The notes under the pieces are model-generated. The model saw nothing but the letters and a program-made list of their open reading frames with translations. It did not search any database and was not told the origin of the DNA. A DNA stretch of 64,000 nucleotides from the NCBI GenBank assembly GCA_019155185.1, contig CM032805.1, forward strand, positions 861,001 to 925,000, given 5' to 3'. Source of the stretch: Beaufortia kweichowensis (taxonomy: Eukaryota; Chordata; Actinopteri; Cypriniformes; Gastromyzontidae). Of the stretch, positions 1 to 13,000 are shown piece after piece. The position numbers and the translations under genes are program-made. Positions within the stretch are counted from its first letter, which is position 1. Every line of letters starts with the position of its first letter.

Positions 1-129
1 GATTATTTTCACAATATAACACAGCATCTGTACATTATTTCTTCCATATCACAGCATTGTTCAGGACCCGCAAAGCAGGTGTTTGTATGGTTACAAAAAC
101 TTTTTTTGTATGAAAACTTAACATATAAA

Positions 130-403
130 TTCTTACAGAATGTATTTATTATCAATATATTGATTCATCTGTTTATATTTTCCTAAAGCCCCGAGTCCAG
201 ACTTTAGAAAAATATCAGTCTATACACAAGTTATCTATTTTAAAATATAGACATGTGTTATGAATGAGACAAACAAGAACACGTGTTTTTGAGAGGAAAC
301 ATATTTTGTAGGATTTCTTTGAATTAAAATACACAAACCAGAAGCAATAATACCCAACAAATGAAGAAGAGATGACTCTTCAAAGAACATCAAATTATTA
401 TTT
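130..403. repeat. Dispersed repeat family A, copy 1 (left part)
   Basis: This stretch is clearly similar to 13,473-13,875 and 32,151-32,310, and its end matches 55,258-55,540. Shared landmarks are ACAGAATG..TTTATTATCAATATAT at the left and ACCCAACAAATGAAGAAGAG towards the right. This copy stops after the landmark AAGAACATCAAAT. No terminal repeats or coding capacity are visible, so I treat it as a non-autonomous interspersed repeat of unknown class. Confidence 0.7.
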
Positions 404-1129
404 AGGATTTTTTTTTCAATTAATTTTTCACCTTGATTGAAGAATGTGTATGTGTGCGGGTGTGTAGTATTTCTTTACAAAATGACATCACCAACTACTG
501 CATGCATACTACAGCGCTTTTTAGTCACGTTAGTCGGCTAAAGGGACTCTAATCATTGTTAAAATGAAATTTTTTGGTCTTTCATATTTTGTTATTGTGT
601 AAATGTACCCTATTGATGTTTAATAATCCTAATTATTGATGTGAAATTATAGTTGAGAAGATATGAGAAGACAAGGAGTGTGGAGGACTAACTTGTCTGT
701 GTTTAAAATAGACTGCGCTTGTGTGAAAACGTTTTATTTACTTTTATCATGTCATGATTAAAGGTGGAACAAAATAACAAGTTAGACTATTATCATTCAT
801 GTTGTATCTGGCATAGAGAAAAATCATTTGCGAGAAACACGACAAAAATAGACACAGAAGGTGGCAGACTTTCAAAAAGAAATGATTGTCTAAACAGGAC
901 TGAGTGGTTGTTAGAAAAGGTCTATAATTACTTGTAAAAACATTAAGTATCATTTAATAACAGCTTAACAGTAGCCGGAGGCATGTACAGGGCTAGTCCA
1001 ACACACCTAATGTCCCGTGCGTACCGTTCAACATCTCAACACAAAAAAACACGATGTACCCCATAAAGTACTGACAGCGGTACTTTTCTTTTGTTCAGTC
1101 ACATATTACAGAAAATTACTAGTATAATT

Positions 1130-1230
1130 TACAGTATTTCATACAGGTTTAACATGACATGAGGGTAAGTAAATAATAAAAGTCATATAAAAAAGAATTT
1201 TTATTTTTGGGTGAACTATCCCTTTAAGAG
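1130..1230. repeat. Transposon-end fragment
   Basis: The segment ends in GGGTGAACTATCCCTTTAAG, preceded by CATGAGGGTAAGTAAATAAT. This is the familiar end of a very common teleost non-autonomous DNA element (ATAGTTCACCCAAAAATGAAA in the other orientation). Only one end is recognisable, so the element is partial. The class comes from remembered fish repeats and was not searched. Confidence 0.5.
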
Positions 1231-1855
1231 AATGCCTTTCATTTTATTCCATGAAATACTGCCCTCTGCTGTACCAGATCACTCATTACATTTTATTGTC
1301 CTTAAATAAATAAGTGTTGCAATCGTTTTATGATTCACAATCAGTATATCAGATAATATTAAATTAGCAACGTACTTTATAAATCAGTTAGTTACAGTTC
1401 TTGATTGTGATTGATCAATAGTTGTGTTTTATTCATGATCGATCACAGTTCTGCACATCACCTTTAATAACATCAACATATATCACAGTGACAGTCAATC
1501 ACAGACTGTTTTATCCACCGGAAGAAAGACTTTTATGAGCGGTTTCCCGGACAGGGATTATATTACTTTAATATAATTGGCACATTCAAGTAGTTGTCTT
1601 ACAAAAACATACAAAACAAACAAACAAACAAACATTACTAATGTGAATCTTGAGACAAAGCAATGACACTGATATATTTTAAGATATGTCAGTGCAGGTT
1701 GTTTTTAGGAAAGACAGCTAAAACATGCATTTTAGTTAGTTAATGATGACATATTTTTTTTAAACACCCAGTAAAAATAGATTGTTTTTAAGCATTTGTT
1801 ATACATATAAAAATAGTTCGGCGGCTGTATCATTTTATACTAAAGAAAAACATGT

Positions 1856-2062
1856 TTAATAAAAGAATATCAAATATATCCGATAAAATCTTTCACTACG
1901 AACAGTATGTTCTTGGGGTTTTGGAAGAAAAGTATTTTTAGTTTTTGCACCGTCCATGATAAAGTCTGCGACTCGCTCCTTGAGACTTTTATTCTGAAAT
2001 CCACTCAGCGCTCTGTTACCGGTACCGGAAGTGGTCATCAGCAGCGACTTTTGTTTGCACAT
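1856..2062 (-). CDS. Possible small ORF or first exon divergent to aqr
   Basis: An open frame of 68 codons runs on the minus strand from an ATG at 2,062 to a stop at 1,856-1,858. It lies head to head with aqr, 243 bp from the aqr start codon. The product is basic and mixed in composition, not low-complexity (it contains KERVADFIMDGAK). I do not recognise it. An ATTAAA overlaps the stop codon and could act as a poly(A) signal. It may be a real small gene, a terminal exon, or chance. The divergent position is the main argument for it. Confidence 0.22.
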   Translation of the reverse strand: MCKQKSLLMTTSGTGNRALSGFQNKSLKERVADFIMDGAKTKNTFLPKPQEHTVRSERFYRIYLIFFY

Positions 2063-2305
2063 GGTAGCGATCGCTAGTCACGTATTTGTGACGTTTTTCT
2101 TATAAACAAAGTTTATTTTACTTGTGATTGTCGGTCTAATTCATATATAATCGTAAAATCTGACGCACGCCTTGCTGTAAGAATAATGTTAATCTAAACG
2201 TTTTTTTTCCCGTTGTTTTATTTGAAGTTTTGGCGGGGCAGGAGCTATACTTAATTTAATAAAATAACTCCTTTAATGTTGTTGTAAATGATCACTGATC
2301 GAAAC
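2063..2305. promoter_or_regulatory. Presumed aqr promoter / 5' leader interval
   Basis: This is the 243-bp gap between the divergent minus-strand ATG and the aqr start. It should contain the aqr 5' UTR and core promoter, and would be bidirectional if the divergent ORF is expressed. I see no clear TATA box at a convincing distance. An in-frame upstream ATG lies at 2,288 with a stop codon (TAA) directly before it. The call rests on position only. Confidence 0.35.
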
Positions 2306-5300
2306 ATGGAGAAGGACTCGAGGGTGAAGAAAACCTCAGCGCCTTCAGTGTCACAGATTAATGCGGAATACGTCACTCAGGTAAGCGTATGATGAGCAAA
2401 AACTGTGCATTTATTGTGAGTGTGTGCTAAACGTGTGATTGTGTGTGTTTTATTTTCCATTAAGCTTTCAAATAAATACTGGGCTCCTCAGGTGAAGAAT
2501 AAACTGCCCTTTGATGCTCAGGTGAGACATTCATCATTTACAGGATACAATACCAAATATTATTAAAAACGATGGCGTTCAATTAACAAAAAGATCAGTT
2601 TTTTGACACATCATCCAAAATAATTCCTACATACTACAAACAAGGGGAGAGATTTGAAAAAAATACTTATCTAACTAAATAAATTAATAATAAATAACCT
2701 TTTTGACCTGCTTCTTCATAGTTGGCATTTTTAATATCTATAAAGGAGAGATTTACAGGATAGATGAGATACACGGCAGGGTCTAAAATTCTGAAAAAAT
2801 TCTGCTTTTAATAGGTTTATATGAATTACATTGACAGCATACCAGTTATTTCACGCTTCTGATGATGTTTTGTTTGTGTCTTTGAAATGAAAACCAAGCC
2901 AGTATATAATATTCTTATTTCTTTAGTCTGGCTTCACATTGGACCCGATATATTGTCTCTTATTATGTTTTCAGATCATTGAAGATGTCTACCAAAATGA
3001 GATTCTCAAATCAAAGTAAGTGTTCAATAACTTCCCATATTTAAGTGTTTTATTTCTATTGTGAGTGCAAGATAAATCATTGTCTGTGTCCATTTTTCAG
3101 ATTTGCCATCAGAAAGATTATGTTGTTGGAATTCAGGTCGGTATTTTACTGTAATGTTTCGTTACGTAAGAACTGTGACGTATGTAATTTGCTGCTGTTT
3201 TTACCGTTTGTTGCTTTGTTTTGCAGTCAGTATCTTGAGAACTATCTGTGGGTGAATTATACACCTGAATCATCCACCAACAGTTTCCTGATGTCCATCT
3301 GCTGTATTGTTAATGAGAAGTTTCGAGAGAATGTTCCTGCTTGGGAGGTTTGTATGAAATGTTTATACATACATATAATGTTTATTTCATTATAATATAT
3401 TGATTATAAAATGAGAAAGAAAATGAATTGAATTCAGTGTGTGAACACATCACAGAAGCAAGAGTAGATCCTCCTTCTCAACCGTGTTTGTGCGGGTCTT
3501 TTGATGTGTCATGTTGACACTGTGTCGTTCGTCCCCGTTCAGGTGTTCAAGAAAGCACCCGAACACTTCCCGTATTTCTTCAAGTGCGTGATGGAAGCGT
3601 GTCTGTCGGGCGAGCAGTTCGGCCTGTCGCTGCGAGAGCAAACTGTGCTTCTGCTTTTCCTCGATCACTGCTTCAACAGTCTGGTTGGTTTATGAGACTT
3701 TCATTAACTAAATGACAGCATAATCTCATAAAATAAAGAACAGTTTTGGTGATACTATGAGCATATTTGATGTGTTTTCCACGACAGGAAGTGGATCTGA
3801 TCCGTGAGCAGGTGCAGAAATTGGTTTCTCTGCCCATGTGGATGTGTCTACTGCCGGTAAAAAATGAAATCGTCACACACGTTTTACATCACATGTCATC
3901 TACACATTCAGACTTGGTACCAAAATCTGCCTTAAATGGAGTCATTTTATTAACTTCTAAATGATGTGCTAATGGTGGCGACTGGTAGTATTTTACACAG
4001 ACATTTGATGTGCTATTCTTGTTTGTTGTCTGCGCAGACAGATTTAGGAGACAAAACCTGCAAAGAGGTTATTAAATGTAATAAATCATGTAAAAATGTC
4101 ATCTTTTATTGGAAAAGTAAACAATGTTTTATCAAACCTTAATGATTGCCTTTATCTTATAAACAACGGACTACAAGAGTTTGATTTTTGAGTAATAATA
4201 AAAATGCTTATTGCGTAGTGCATTATTCATATTTTATTTTATAAAAGTTGTTCAGAGACTGACAAGTTTAGCTTCTACATTTGTTGACTTGTAAAAAAAA
4301 CAAGTCAGATTTTTTATTTTAATTTGATTCATAGTTGTTTTTATTGTCTCTTATAATCAAAATCTTTTGTTTATAACCATGAAAGTGTAGATGCTGTTTT
4401 AAGTAATCACTGCTGCTCCATTGCAGATTTTTTCTCGTATATAATTCCTCACAAAAGACCTTCAACCAGTTGTTATAGACATTATCTGCTGTCAGTAGTT
4501 GCAGCAGTTACTCTTTATATGCGTTCACACTTGTTCTTTCAAAACGAACTGAAGTGAGACCTGTTTCATGTAACCCACAGGTTTATGTATGTATTACTTT
4601 ATATTCAGGCGAGAATACTTTTATATCATATTTTTGCTTTTTTGGCCACATTTAAAGGATGTTTTTTTCATTATTCAGACTAGACTGCAGCAGGAATTAA
4701 AGAAAGTCCCAAAACTGCAGAAATTTTGGAATCTCATCAAAAAGAATTATGAGAAGATGGAGCCGAAGGAGAAGGAACAGTAAGACACGTTGCACATCAC
4801 ACAGATGATGGAAACCACATGAATTTCATACGTATCTCGATAAACTTTGCTTGATTTGTCACAGGGCTAAAAAGGAGCGAACTTTCCTCGCTGAACTCAT
4901 CAAGAAGTTCCTGCTGGTTCTGAGGTCCATCCCAGCGTCAGGTGAACACTTAAACCAACAGACCGGATCATTCATTCAAATATACAGTTTATTTGATGTA
5001 TAAGGGGGAATGTTTTATGTTTTTATCTATTAGATAGATTATTTTATACATTTTGAGTTGTTATAAGAGTAATTCTTTAAAAAATTTAAGTTCAGCAGTT
5101 GTGTTATTACATGCCTCCCAGGAATACTTGACTGTGATTGGTCAATTTGAGAATGGTCAGGTTTTTATCTATAAACACGAAACTGTATAATTGACTTATG
5201 AGGTAAAACAGTTTCAACTGTAGATTTGCATCATATGTGCATTAGTTTAGTCTTTTATTCTTACATGATCATATTCGTATTGCTGTTATATCAGTAAATG

Positions 5301-7060
5301 TGTTTTCACTGGCTGTATATAGAGTGGTGTGTGTTAATATATGAGATTCTCTTACCCATAATGCCCCCTCGGGCTCCTCCTGTGATGTGACCCAGCTTCA
5401 GACCAGCTGATGGTCGCCGGCGGGCACCTCTCACTGACACATGCCCACCCGACCACCTGTTCATGTCGTGTCACGCACGACCGGTTCATAAGACCGTCAT
5501 GATATCCCTGTGTTTGTTTCCTCAGGTTCAGTCTCCATGGAGAAAGTCCATTACTGTGAGAGATTCATTGAGTTTATGATTGACCTGGAGGTAAGATATA
5601 TTAAATACACATTTAAAGGGACACAACAAAGCTGTTGTTTTCTGTTGGAAACAGTAGCTGAGATCTTTGGGGATTTATAAAATGCATGTATATGGGTGCC
5701 AGTTCTTTGAGAGTTAGAAAAGAAGATACAGACACAAACTCTTGCAAAATATTTAAATCTAATAAATCAATCAGGAAACTCAAGATTATTTACAACATTA
5801 TTACATGTAATCCCCTCAGACAAACTGTCTGGTAATTTTGTGTTGCCTGTATCCGCTTCTGTCCTTTATGATGATTAACCATGGTTTTACTACAAATAAA
5901 ACCAACAACCATGGTTAGTTAAACCAGGGTAACCACATATTAACCATGGTTTTGTTACAGTAACCATAGTTATGTTTGCTTGAGAAAACCATCATACTGT
6001 TGTTTGACTTAAAGCAATGATCAAATGGCTCTTCACTTATCAGACAATATCAGAATATGATTTTTATAGCTTTTAATGTGGGCTCAAATCAACCGGCCTA
6101 TTGAGGAGAAGTGTGCTATGACTTTTATAAGTGATCGGGGTACAATGTTTATGGGACTTATAATGGCTCCCATTATGGCCCAGATGGATAATCTTTGCAT
6201 CCGAGTGACATAGTGATGAGGTGCTGGGCTCATTTTACTCAGACAACCAATCAGTCTCCCAAGATCTTCATAAAGCGTTTAATGATTGTTATTCATGATT
6301 CATACAAAGCAGTTCACCCAAATATAAAAGAGGTTTATTTGTAACTTTGTTTGGTTCAGGCTCTGCTCCCGACCCGTCGCTGGTTCAGCACGGTGCAGGA
6401 TGATGCCCATCTGGTGGTCAACTGTCATCTGTCTCACCTCACCCAGAGAGAGGAAGGTCATCTCTTCTGTCAGGTACAAACCCTAAAAACCCTTCGTTTG
6501 ACTACGACATCTCACCAACATCTCGTTTTATCCATTTTTATCTGATCTGTGTTAAAGCTGATGGACATGTTAAAGTTTTACACCGGCTTCGAGATCAGCG
6601 ATCAGACTGGAAACGCTCTGACGCAGAAAGAGATGACCAACCTTCACTATGACAGAATCACTTCTCTACAGGTAACCCGTCTCATCCGCGCGTGCTTACA
6701 TTCACCTGTATTCACCTAAGTTAACGTGCGTTTATACCTCTGTTGTCCAGAGAGCGGCGTTCGCTCATTTCCCCGAGCTGAACGACTTTGCCCTGTCGAA
6801 TGTGGCGGCCGTGGACACTCGTGAATCTTTAACCAGACAGTTTGGCCATCTCAGGTGAGAAGCATTAGCATTCAAGCATCTGATAGTCTGTGTATGTATT
6901 AAGATCGGTGGGTGCTGTGTGTACATGTAATATAGTAATGATTGTTTGCTTGTGCAGTTCAAACACCCTCCATCGGGTGTCGGCGTACCTGTGTCTCCTG
7001 CCTGAGCTGCCAGACGGCGAGGAAACCACGTATGATAAAGAATTTCTGCTGGAACTCCTG
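2306..7060 (+). CDS. aqr: aqr exons 1-14: N-terminal helical (ARM-like) region, residues 1-406
   Basis: Exons: 2306-2380, 2465-2521, 2975-3015, 3101-3136, 3227-3347, 3543-3683, 3788-3856, 4679-4779, 4865-4941, 5526-5590, 6360-6473, 6558-6671, 6751-6854, 6958-7060. Every junction was checked by codon phase. Exon 4 is only 36 nt and uses an atypical donor, GTCGGT; exon 6 uses GTTGGT. In known Aquarius structures this region is an armadillo-like scaffold that contacts other intron-binding-complex and U2 components. Recognisable stretches include [17 protein letters not shown] and [15 protein letters not shown]. Confidence 0.95.
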
Positions 7061-10000
7061 GTAGGCTTTCCAGGATTTTAGCATTTTGTTCCTTAAGAAA
7101 AGCTGCTCAGATGTAAAGGTTACAGATGTAACTATACTTCTGAACCTGTCAACTTTATGACACTGTCTCATTTCTTACTTGTTTTCATTCAGGTATCTCA
7201 CCATGAGAGGCGGATCTCTCAGATCGAACAGCTCAATCAGATGCCACTGTATCCCACCGAGAAGATCATCTGGGATGAGAACATCGTCCCAACAGAGTAT
7301 TATTCAGGAGAAGGTGGGTTTGCCAGTGCTATTTCATTATGTGTTTGTGTTTGTGGTAATAAACTTCTATTAATATTAAATATCCTTTATTGTTTTATAT
7401 CTGCAGGTTGTCTTGCTCTCCCAAAACTCAACTTGCAGTTTCTCACACTGCACGACTACCTCTTAAGAAACTTTAACCTCTTCCGTCTGGAGTCCACCTA
7501 TGAGATCCGTCAGGACATTGAAGACGTTGTGTTACGAATGAAGCCGTGGTAAGCTATTATTGTCACATAATCTTACCATGTTATTATCATGCCACAAATG
7601 GACTTGTGAAAGCTGTTTTCCATCCCAACAGCCCTCAGGCACTATCATTTATTACCATCATTCAGTAATTGTAATGTGTTAAATGTACAAAAGAGATCAA
7701 GAATATCCAGGGCTGTCGTCATAGAAAAAGTCTGACCACACAGACATTTTTTGTTTTATTACAACAATCTGCTTTTAATTAAATTTATTGTAGTAAATTA
7801 TATTAACACACACATATACATCAGTGATAGAATAATGTATTATTGTGGCCGATATATCGGCCAGTGGCTGGGATTTTTTATTATCAGCATCTATAAATCT
7901 GTAAATCTTTTAGTTTTGTCAAACATAAAGGTTTGATGTTTCTGGTCAGTCGCTATATGCATTAGAGATTTGTTTGATTAAAACGTCAACTCAGATATGA
8001 AGCCATAGGTTTGCATTCCTATATTATTTTATGCAATATTTGTGCTGTATTTAACTGTTCACAATTAATATAATGTCATGTGTGGAGTAACTAGCATATT
8101 CATAATGCAAGTTCATTTAGTTTCACCATTTTTCTGTTTGTTTACTGTAATGACATTTGCTTTATTTCTGCCTCATATTGGAAAATGAGCTGCATTTCTT
8201 TCTCAATATCGGTATCTGCCATTCAGAAATCCATATCAGTAAACCACCAATACACTTACATGCTGATGTTTGTCTCACAGGCAGTCCGAGTATGGAGGGG
8301 TGGTGTTCGGTGGCTGGGCCAGAATGGCACAAACCATTTCTACCTTTTCTATAGTGGAGGTAGCGAAGCCTAAAATCGGCGAGAACTGGCCGGCCCGTGT
8401 GCGTGCAGACGTAACCATTAATCTCAATGTCCGAGATCAAATCAAAAATGAGTGGGAAGGTAGAAATTCTCTCTCTCTGATGATAGAAAATTATAATATT
8501 TGGAGTATATCTCTTTACAATGTCTGTTTCTTCTGACAGGGCTGCGCAAACATGACGTGTGTTTCCTGATAACTGTGCGTCCCAACCTGCTGTACGGTAC
8601 ACGCTTTGATCGCCGTCAGCCGTTTGTGGATCAGGCCGGTCTGGTGTACGTAAGAGGCTGTGAGGTGCAGGGCATGCTGGATGATAAGGGCCGTGTCATA
8701 GAGGAAGGTAAGAACTCGCGCCTGTATCTGTCTTCTTGACATTCAGTCACTTCTCAGATGAATTGCATGAACGTTTCCTCTCAAGGTCCCGAACCGAAGC
8801 CCAAGCTGAAAGGTGACACCAGAACGTTTAGAGTATGGCTCGACCCCAATCAGTATCAGCAGGACATGACCAACAGCATCCAGAATAGAGAGGAAGATCC
8901 TTACGAGACCTTCAACATCATCATGAGACGTAAACCCAAAGAGAACAACTTCAAGGTCAGAAGATTTCTCATGACTGTCAGCAGAAAGTCTGGTCAACTT
9001 TTAATGTTTTCAACCCGAAAGCTCCACCCGCTTAGACAGAAATTAGTGTTGTAAATGTAGAAGTTCTTACAGTTCACAAACTTTACATTCAGGCCGTGCT
9101 GGAGACGATCCGTAACCTCATGAACACTGAGTGCGTGGTTCCCGACTGGCTTCATGACATCATTCTGGGTTACGGAGATCCAGGAAGTGCTCATTACTCG
9201 AAGATGCCCAATCAGATTTCCACTCTGGACTTCAACGACACCTTCCTGTCTATCGAACATCTAAAATCCTGCTTCCCCAGTCACACGGTGAAGGTCACAG
9301 AGGAAGACCCTGCTCGACAGGTCCCGCCTTTCAGGTCAGAGGTCATCAGGAATGGCTTCGTGTTGCACTGCTTTGCCTAGCTGTCCCATTTTTAATAAAC
9401 ACATCAGTATATGAGGATGATGAGACATGGTGATGATTTTCAGTAAGCTCACATTGTGTCTGTCGTTTTGTTTGTTTTCTCCAGAATTGTATTTCCTGTA
9501 CAGAATGTGAAGAGTAAAAAGCGTAAAGCGGATGAAGAAGAGGTACCAGATGATGAAGATCGCACACTGGTGGTGGAGCCGCACGTGACTCTTAACAGAG
9601 GACCGTATCCGTATAACCAGCCTAAACGGTACATATGTGTAATACAACAGAAAACATCCAACAAATCAGGATGGATAAAGATTCGGGAATACCTGGGATA
9701 CGAAAATAAGAGATGATCAAGAACTTAGAAAATCAAGTCGTAGTTGGCTCAGAAAAGTTTGTTCACCTTCTTTCATTACTGCAACACTAAAGAAGAAATT
9801 TCTAAATGTGTACGGCATGATCTTATCCATGTCCATCAATTCAAGCTTTATAAACAATTCTCTGATGGCATAAAATGCTTTGTTTTAAAATGTGTTTAGA
9901 GAATGTCTAGATCTTTGGACAGTACTTTTAAGGAGACGTTGACGTGTTTGTCTATTTTAACAGGAACACAATTCAGTTTACACCAACCCAGATTGAAGCC

Positions 10001-13000
10001 ATTCGTGCAGGGATGCAGCCGGGTCTTACTATGGTAAGAGATTAGATTGACTATTTTGATCTCGATTCACAATTTCTTTCACTTTCATAGTTTCGGTTTG
10101 AATTATTTTTGGCATGTTAGGGTTGGGGAAACGTGTGTGTAAACATATAAACTGAACTGAGCTTGATTAGGATTAGTCTTGTGTGGAATGGATTTGCAAG
10201 TAACTAGTTATTGTTAAATATAACCAAAAGGACTTGTTCACCCAAATAAATGAAGCTCTAGAAAGCACATCCATCCATCATTAAATGAATCTTGAGTTAA
10301 TAAATGTCTTCTGAAGCTAAATGATATGTTTGTGAAAGAAAACGATTAATATTGAAGCTTTTATTGAAGCTTTTAGCGATCAATACATCATCTGCAAAAA
10401 CAAATGAGCTTGCAAAGTGTAACTAGTAATTTAAATGCAGAGTTTAACGATGTATTTAGTCATTTGTAATAACTTTTTAAAGTAATTTATCCAACACTAA
10501 ATACATCCAATGACTGAATTAATATGTTTCAGTGGTTTTCATTCTAAGATTTGTCGCTGTAGGTCGTTGGTCCTCCAGGAACAGGAAAAACAGACGTAGC
10601 CGTTCAGATCATCTCAAACCTGTACCACAACTTTCCCGAGCAGAGGACTTTGATCGTCACACACTCCAATCAGGTACACACCACCGGCCGTATCAAGAGC
10701 TCGACTTGAAATTACCGCACAAGCTACAGGTTAATAAACCGTGTGTTTGTGTTATTCAGGCTCTGAATCAGCTGTTTGAGAAGATCATGGCACTGGATAT
10801 AGATGAACGTCATCTGCTGCGTCTGGGTCATGGAGAGGAGGAACTCGAGACAGAGAAAGATTTCAGCAGGTTAGAAACAAGACCTTGTAAACGCACCGAA
10901 GTATCATGTACCAAATCAGTAAAACTTCAGCACATCAAGAGTTCATGTTAGGTCACAGTTGAAAGGTTTGGAGATTATCTGTGGAGAGATTGAATAACGA
11001 GCTGTATTGTTTAGTCCCATGTGTGGAATAAATTCTCATCCTCATAGTCCTGCTGTCGCGATGAACCGTTTCATCTGATGAGTTGTTCGCTTGTAGCTGG
11101 AGTGATCGGATGAATCTGACAGTTCTTGCCGCGGTCACCGGAGGGGGTTTGAGAAAGGACATTCGGTTCTGCTACGAGTACAGACTGCTGTGTTCTTTCA
11201 GTAATGACTCTCTTCTATTCTCCGGCAGGTACGGAAGAGTCAATTACGTTCTCTCTCGCCGTCTGGAGCTCCTGCAGGAGGTGGCTCGTCTCCAGGAGAG
11301 TCTGGGTGTTCCTGGAGACGTCTCCTACACCTGTGAGACCGCTGGACACTTCTACCTATACCAGGTATTTACTTATACCAGTTAGAACTGGACCCTTTGA
11401 GTTGTGTTATTGAGTCATGCTGATGTCATCGGTCTGTCACAGGTGATGTCACGTTGGGAAGAATACATGAGCAAACTGAAGGCAAAGCCCGGCCGAGAGC
11501 CGCAGCCGGAGGACGTGGCGGCACATTTCCCTTTCCATAAGTACTTCGCCAACGCCCCCCAGCCCGTGTTCAAAGGACAGACGTATCAGGAGGACATGGA
11601 CATCGCCGAGGGCTGTTACCGTCACATTCGTAAGATCTTCACGCAGCTGGAGGTGAGATGCATAGATAAATCGACTTAAAAGCCATGAACCATTGATAAG
11701 CTGCGGTTTCAAAACTCAAATCAATAACTTTCTTTAGTAAAAATAATCATGCATGTACGTGTTCTTAAACACCTTGATTTCAGAGAAAACTTGGGTGGCA
11801 TTACGCAATCTAGGCATGAAAATAGAAAAATTACTGCATAACGCGGATTGAGGCAAATTTTGGCAAAAGTGGATTCGTTCATTAGAAAGTAGTGCTGAGC
11901 AGCTAATCAAAAGAAAAGCTATGATTAAAACACACATGAAAACTAAAATAAAAGTCTTGTAAACTTGAACAAAAAGTTACATTTATATTGTAGGTTATTT
12001 TGCAGTAATATACAATAGCATTAGCGATATTACTGTAATATATTATAGTTTTCTGTAATAATAACTTTAGTAAATTGATAAACTGTAGTAAATACTGAAG
12101 TATATTTAAATATTCACAATTTACTAAGCTGTATTTTGTATAAATGTCAGTCCACATGAGCTTCATTGACTAAAGTGAAAGTCATCAGTAAGAGAAATGG
12201 GTCAGGATGATCATGTAGATGTTTATTAAAGAAAAGACTTCACCTGTGTGTATTTGTCTGTTTGATCGTCTGGAAACGGCGTCGCTGTAACTGCTGAGGG
12301 TTTAGAAATGTCCTCATCAATATGAAATGTTTCGATGGGATTAATATTAATGCCGTCTCACATGAAATATTCATTTACCAGTGGAGACAGTCCTGAAAAC
12401 AAGCAGCTGGGTCGACTTTTCTTTACTGTGTGCTAGATCACATCCCATCTTTAATGATTAGACATGATGAAACAATGATTTAATGTATCTGTATGTGTCT
12501 TTAACTCGCCTGTAATGAATGAAGTTTCTGTCATTATTTGCTTACGCTGTTTCAAGGTTTTTAAAGGTGAGAACTTTCTAACCGCATCATCATTATCATC
12601 TCTCCTGCAGGAGTTCAGGGCGTTTGAGCTGTTACGCAGCGGGCTGGACCGATCCAAATATCTGCTGGTGAAAGAAGCCAAAATCATCGCCATGACCTGC
12701 ACGCACGCCGCCCTCAAACGTCATGATCTGGTGGAGCTCGGCTTCAAGGTAACGTCACATTAAGCGTCAGTTTAAACCGATTCTTTTTCCAGTTCAAAAA
12801 CGTGTTCGTAAATATAAAAGAGAACTTATTCTGTAATTAAAGTTTTACAAGTATTCACCTCTATACCAACTCTTTGTACAGCTGAACGCTATAAGAGATT
12901 AAATAATTTCCCGGCCCGATAAGTTTGTAAGCGAAAACTATATTTATCGGCCGATACGTCACGTTTAAATGTCGTCATTACAGATGAGAGAAGTGTGCGT

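Noticed and set aside
2385..2400. C/D snoRNA-like ATGATGA box in aqr intron 1
   Set aside because: No D box or terminal stem within range.
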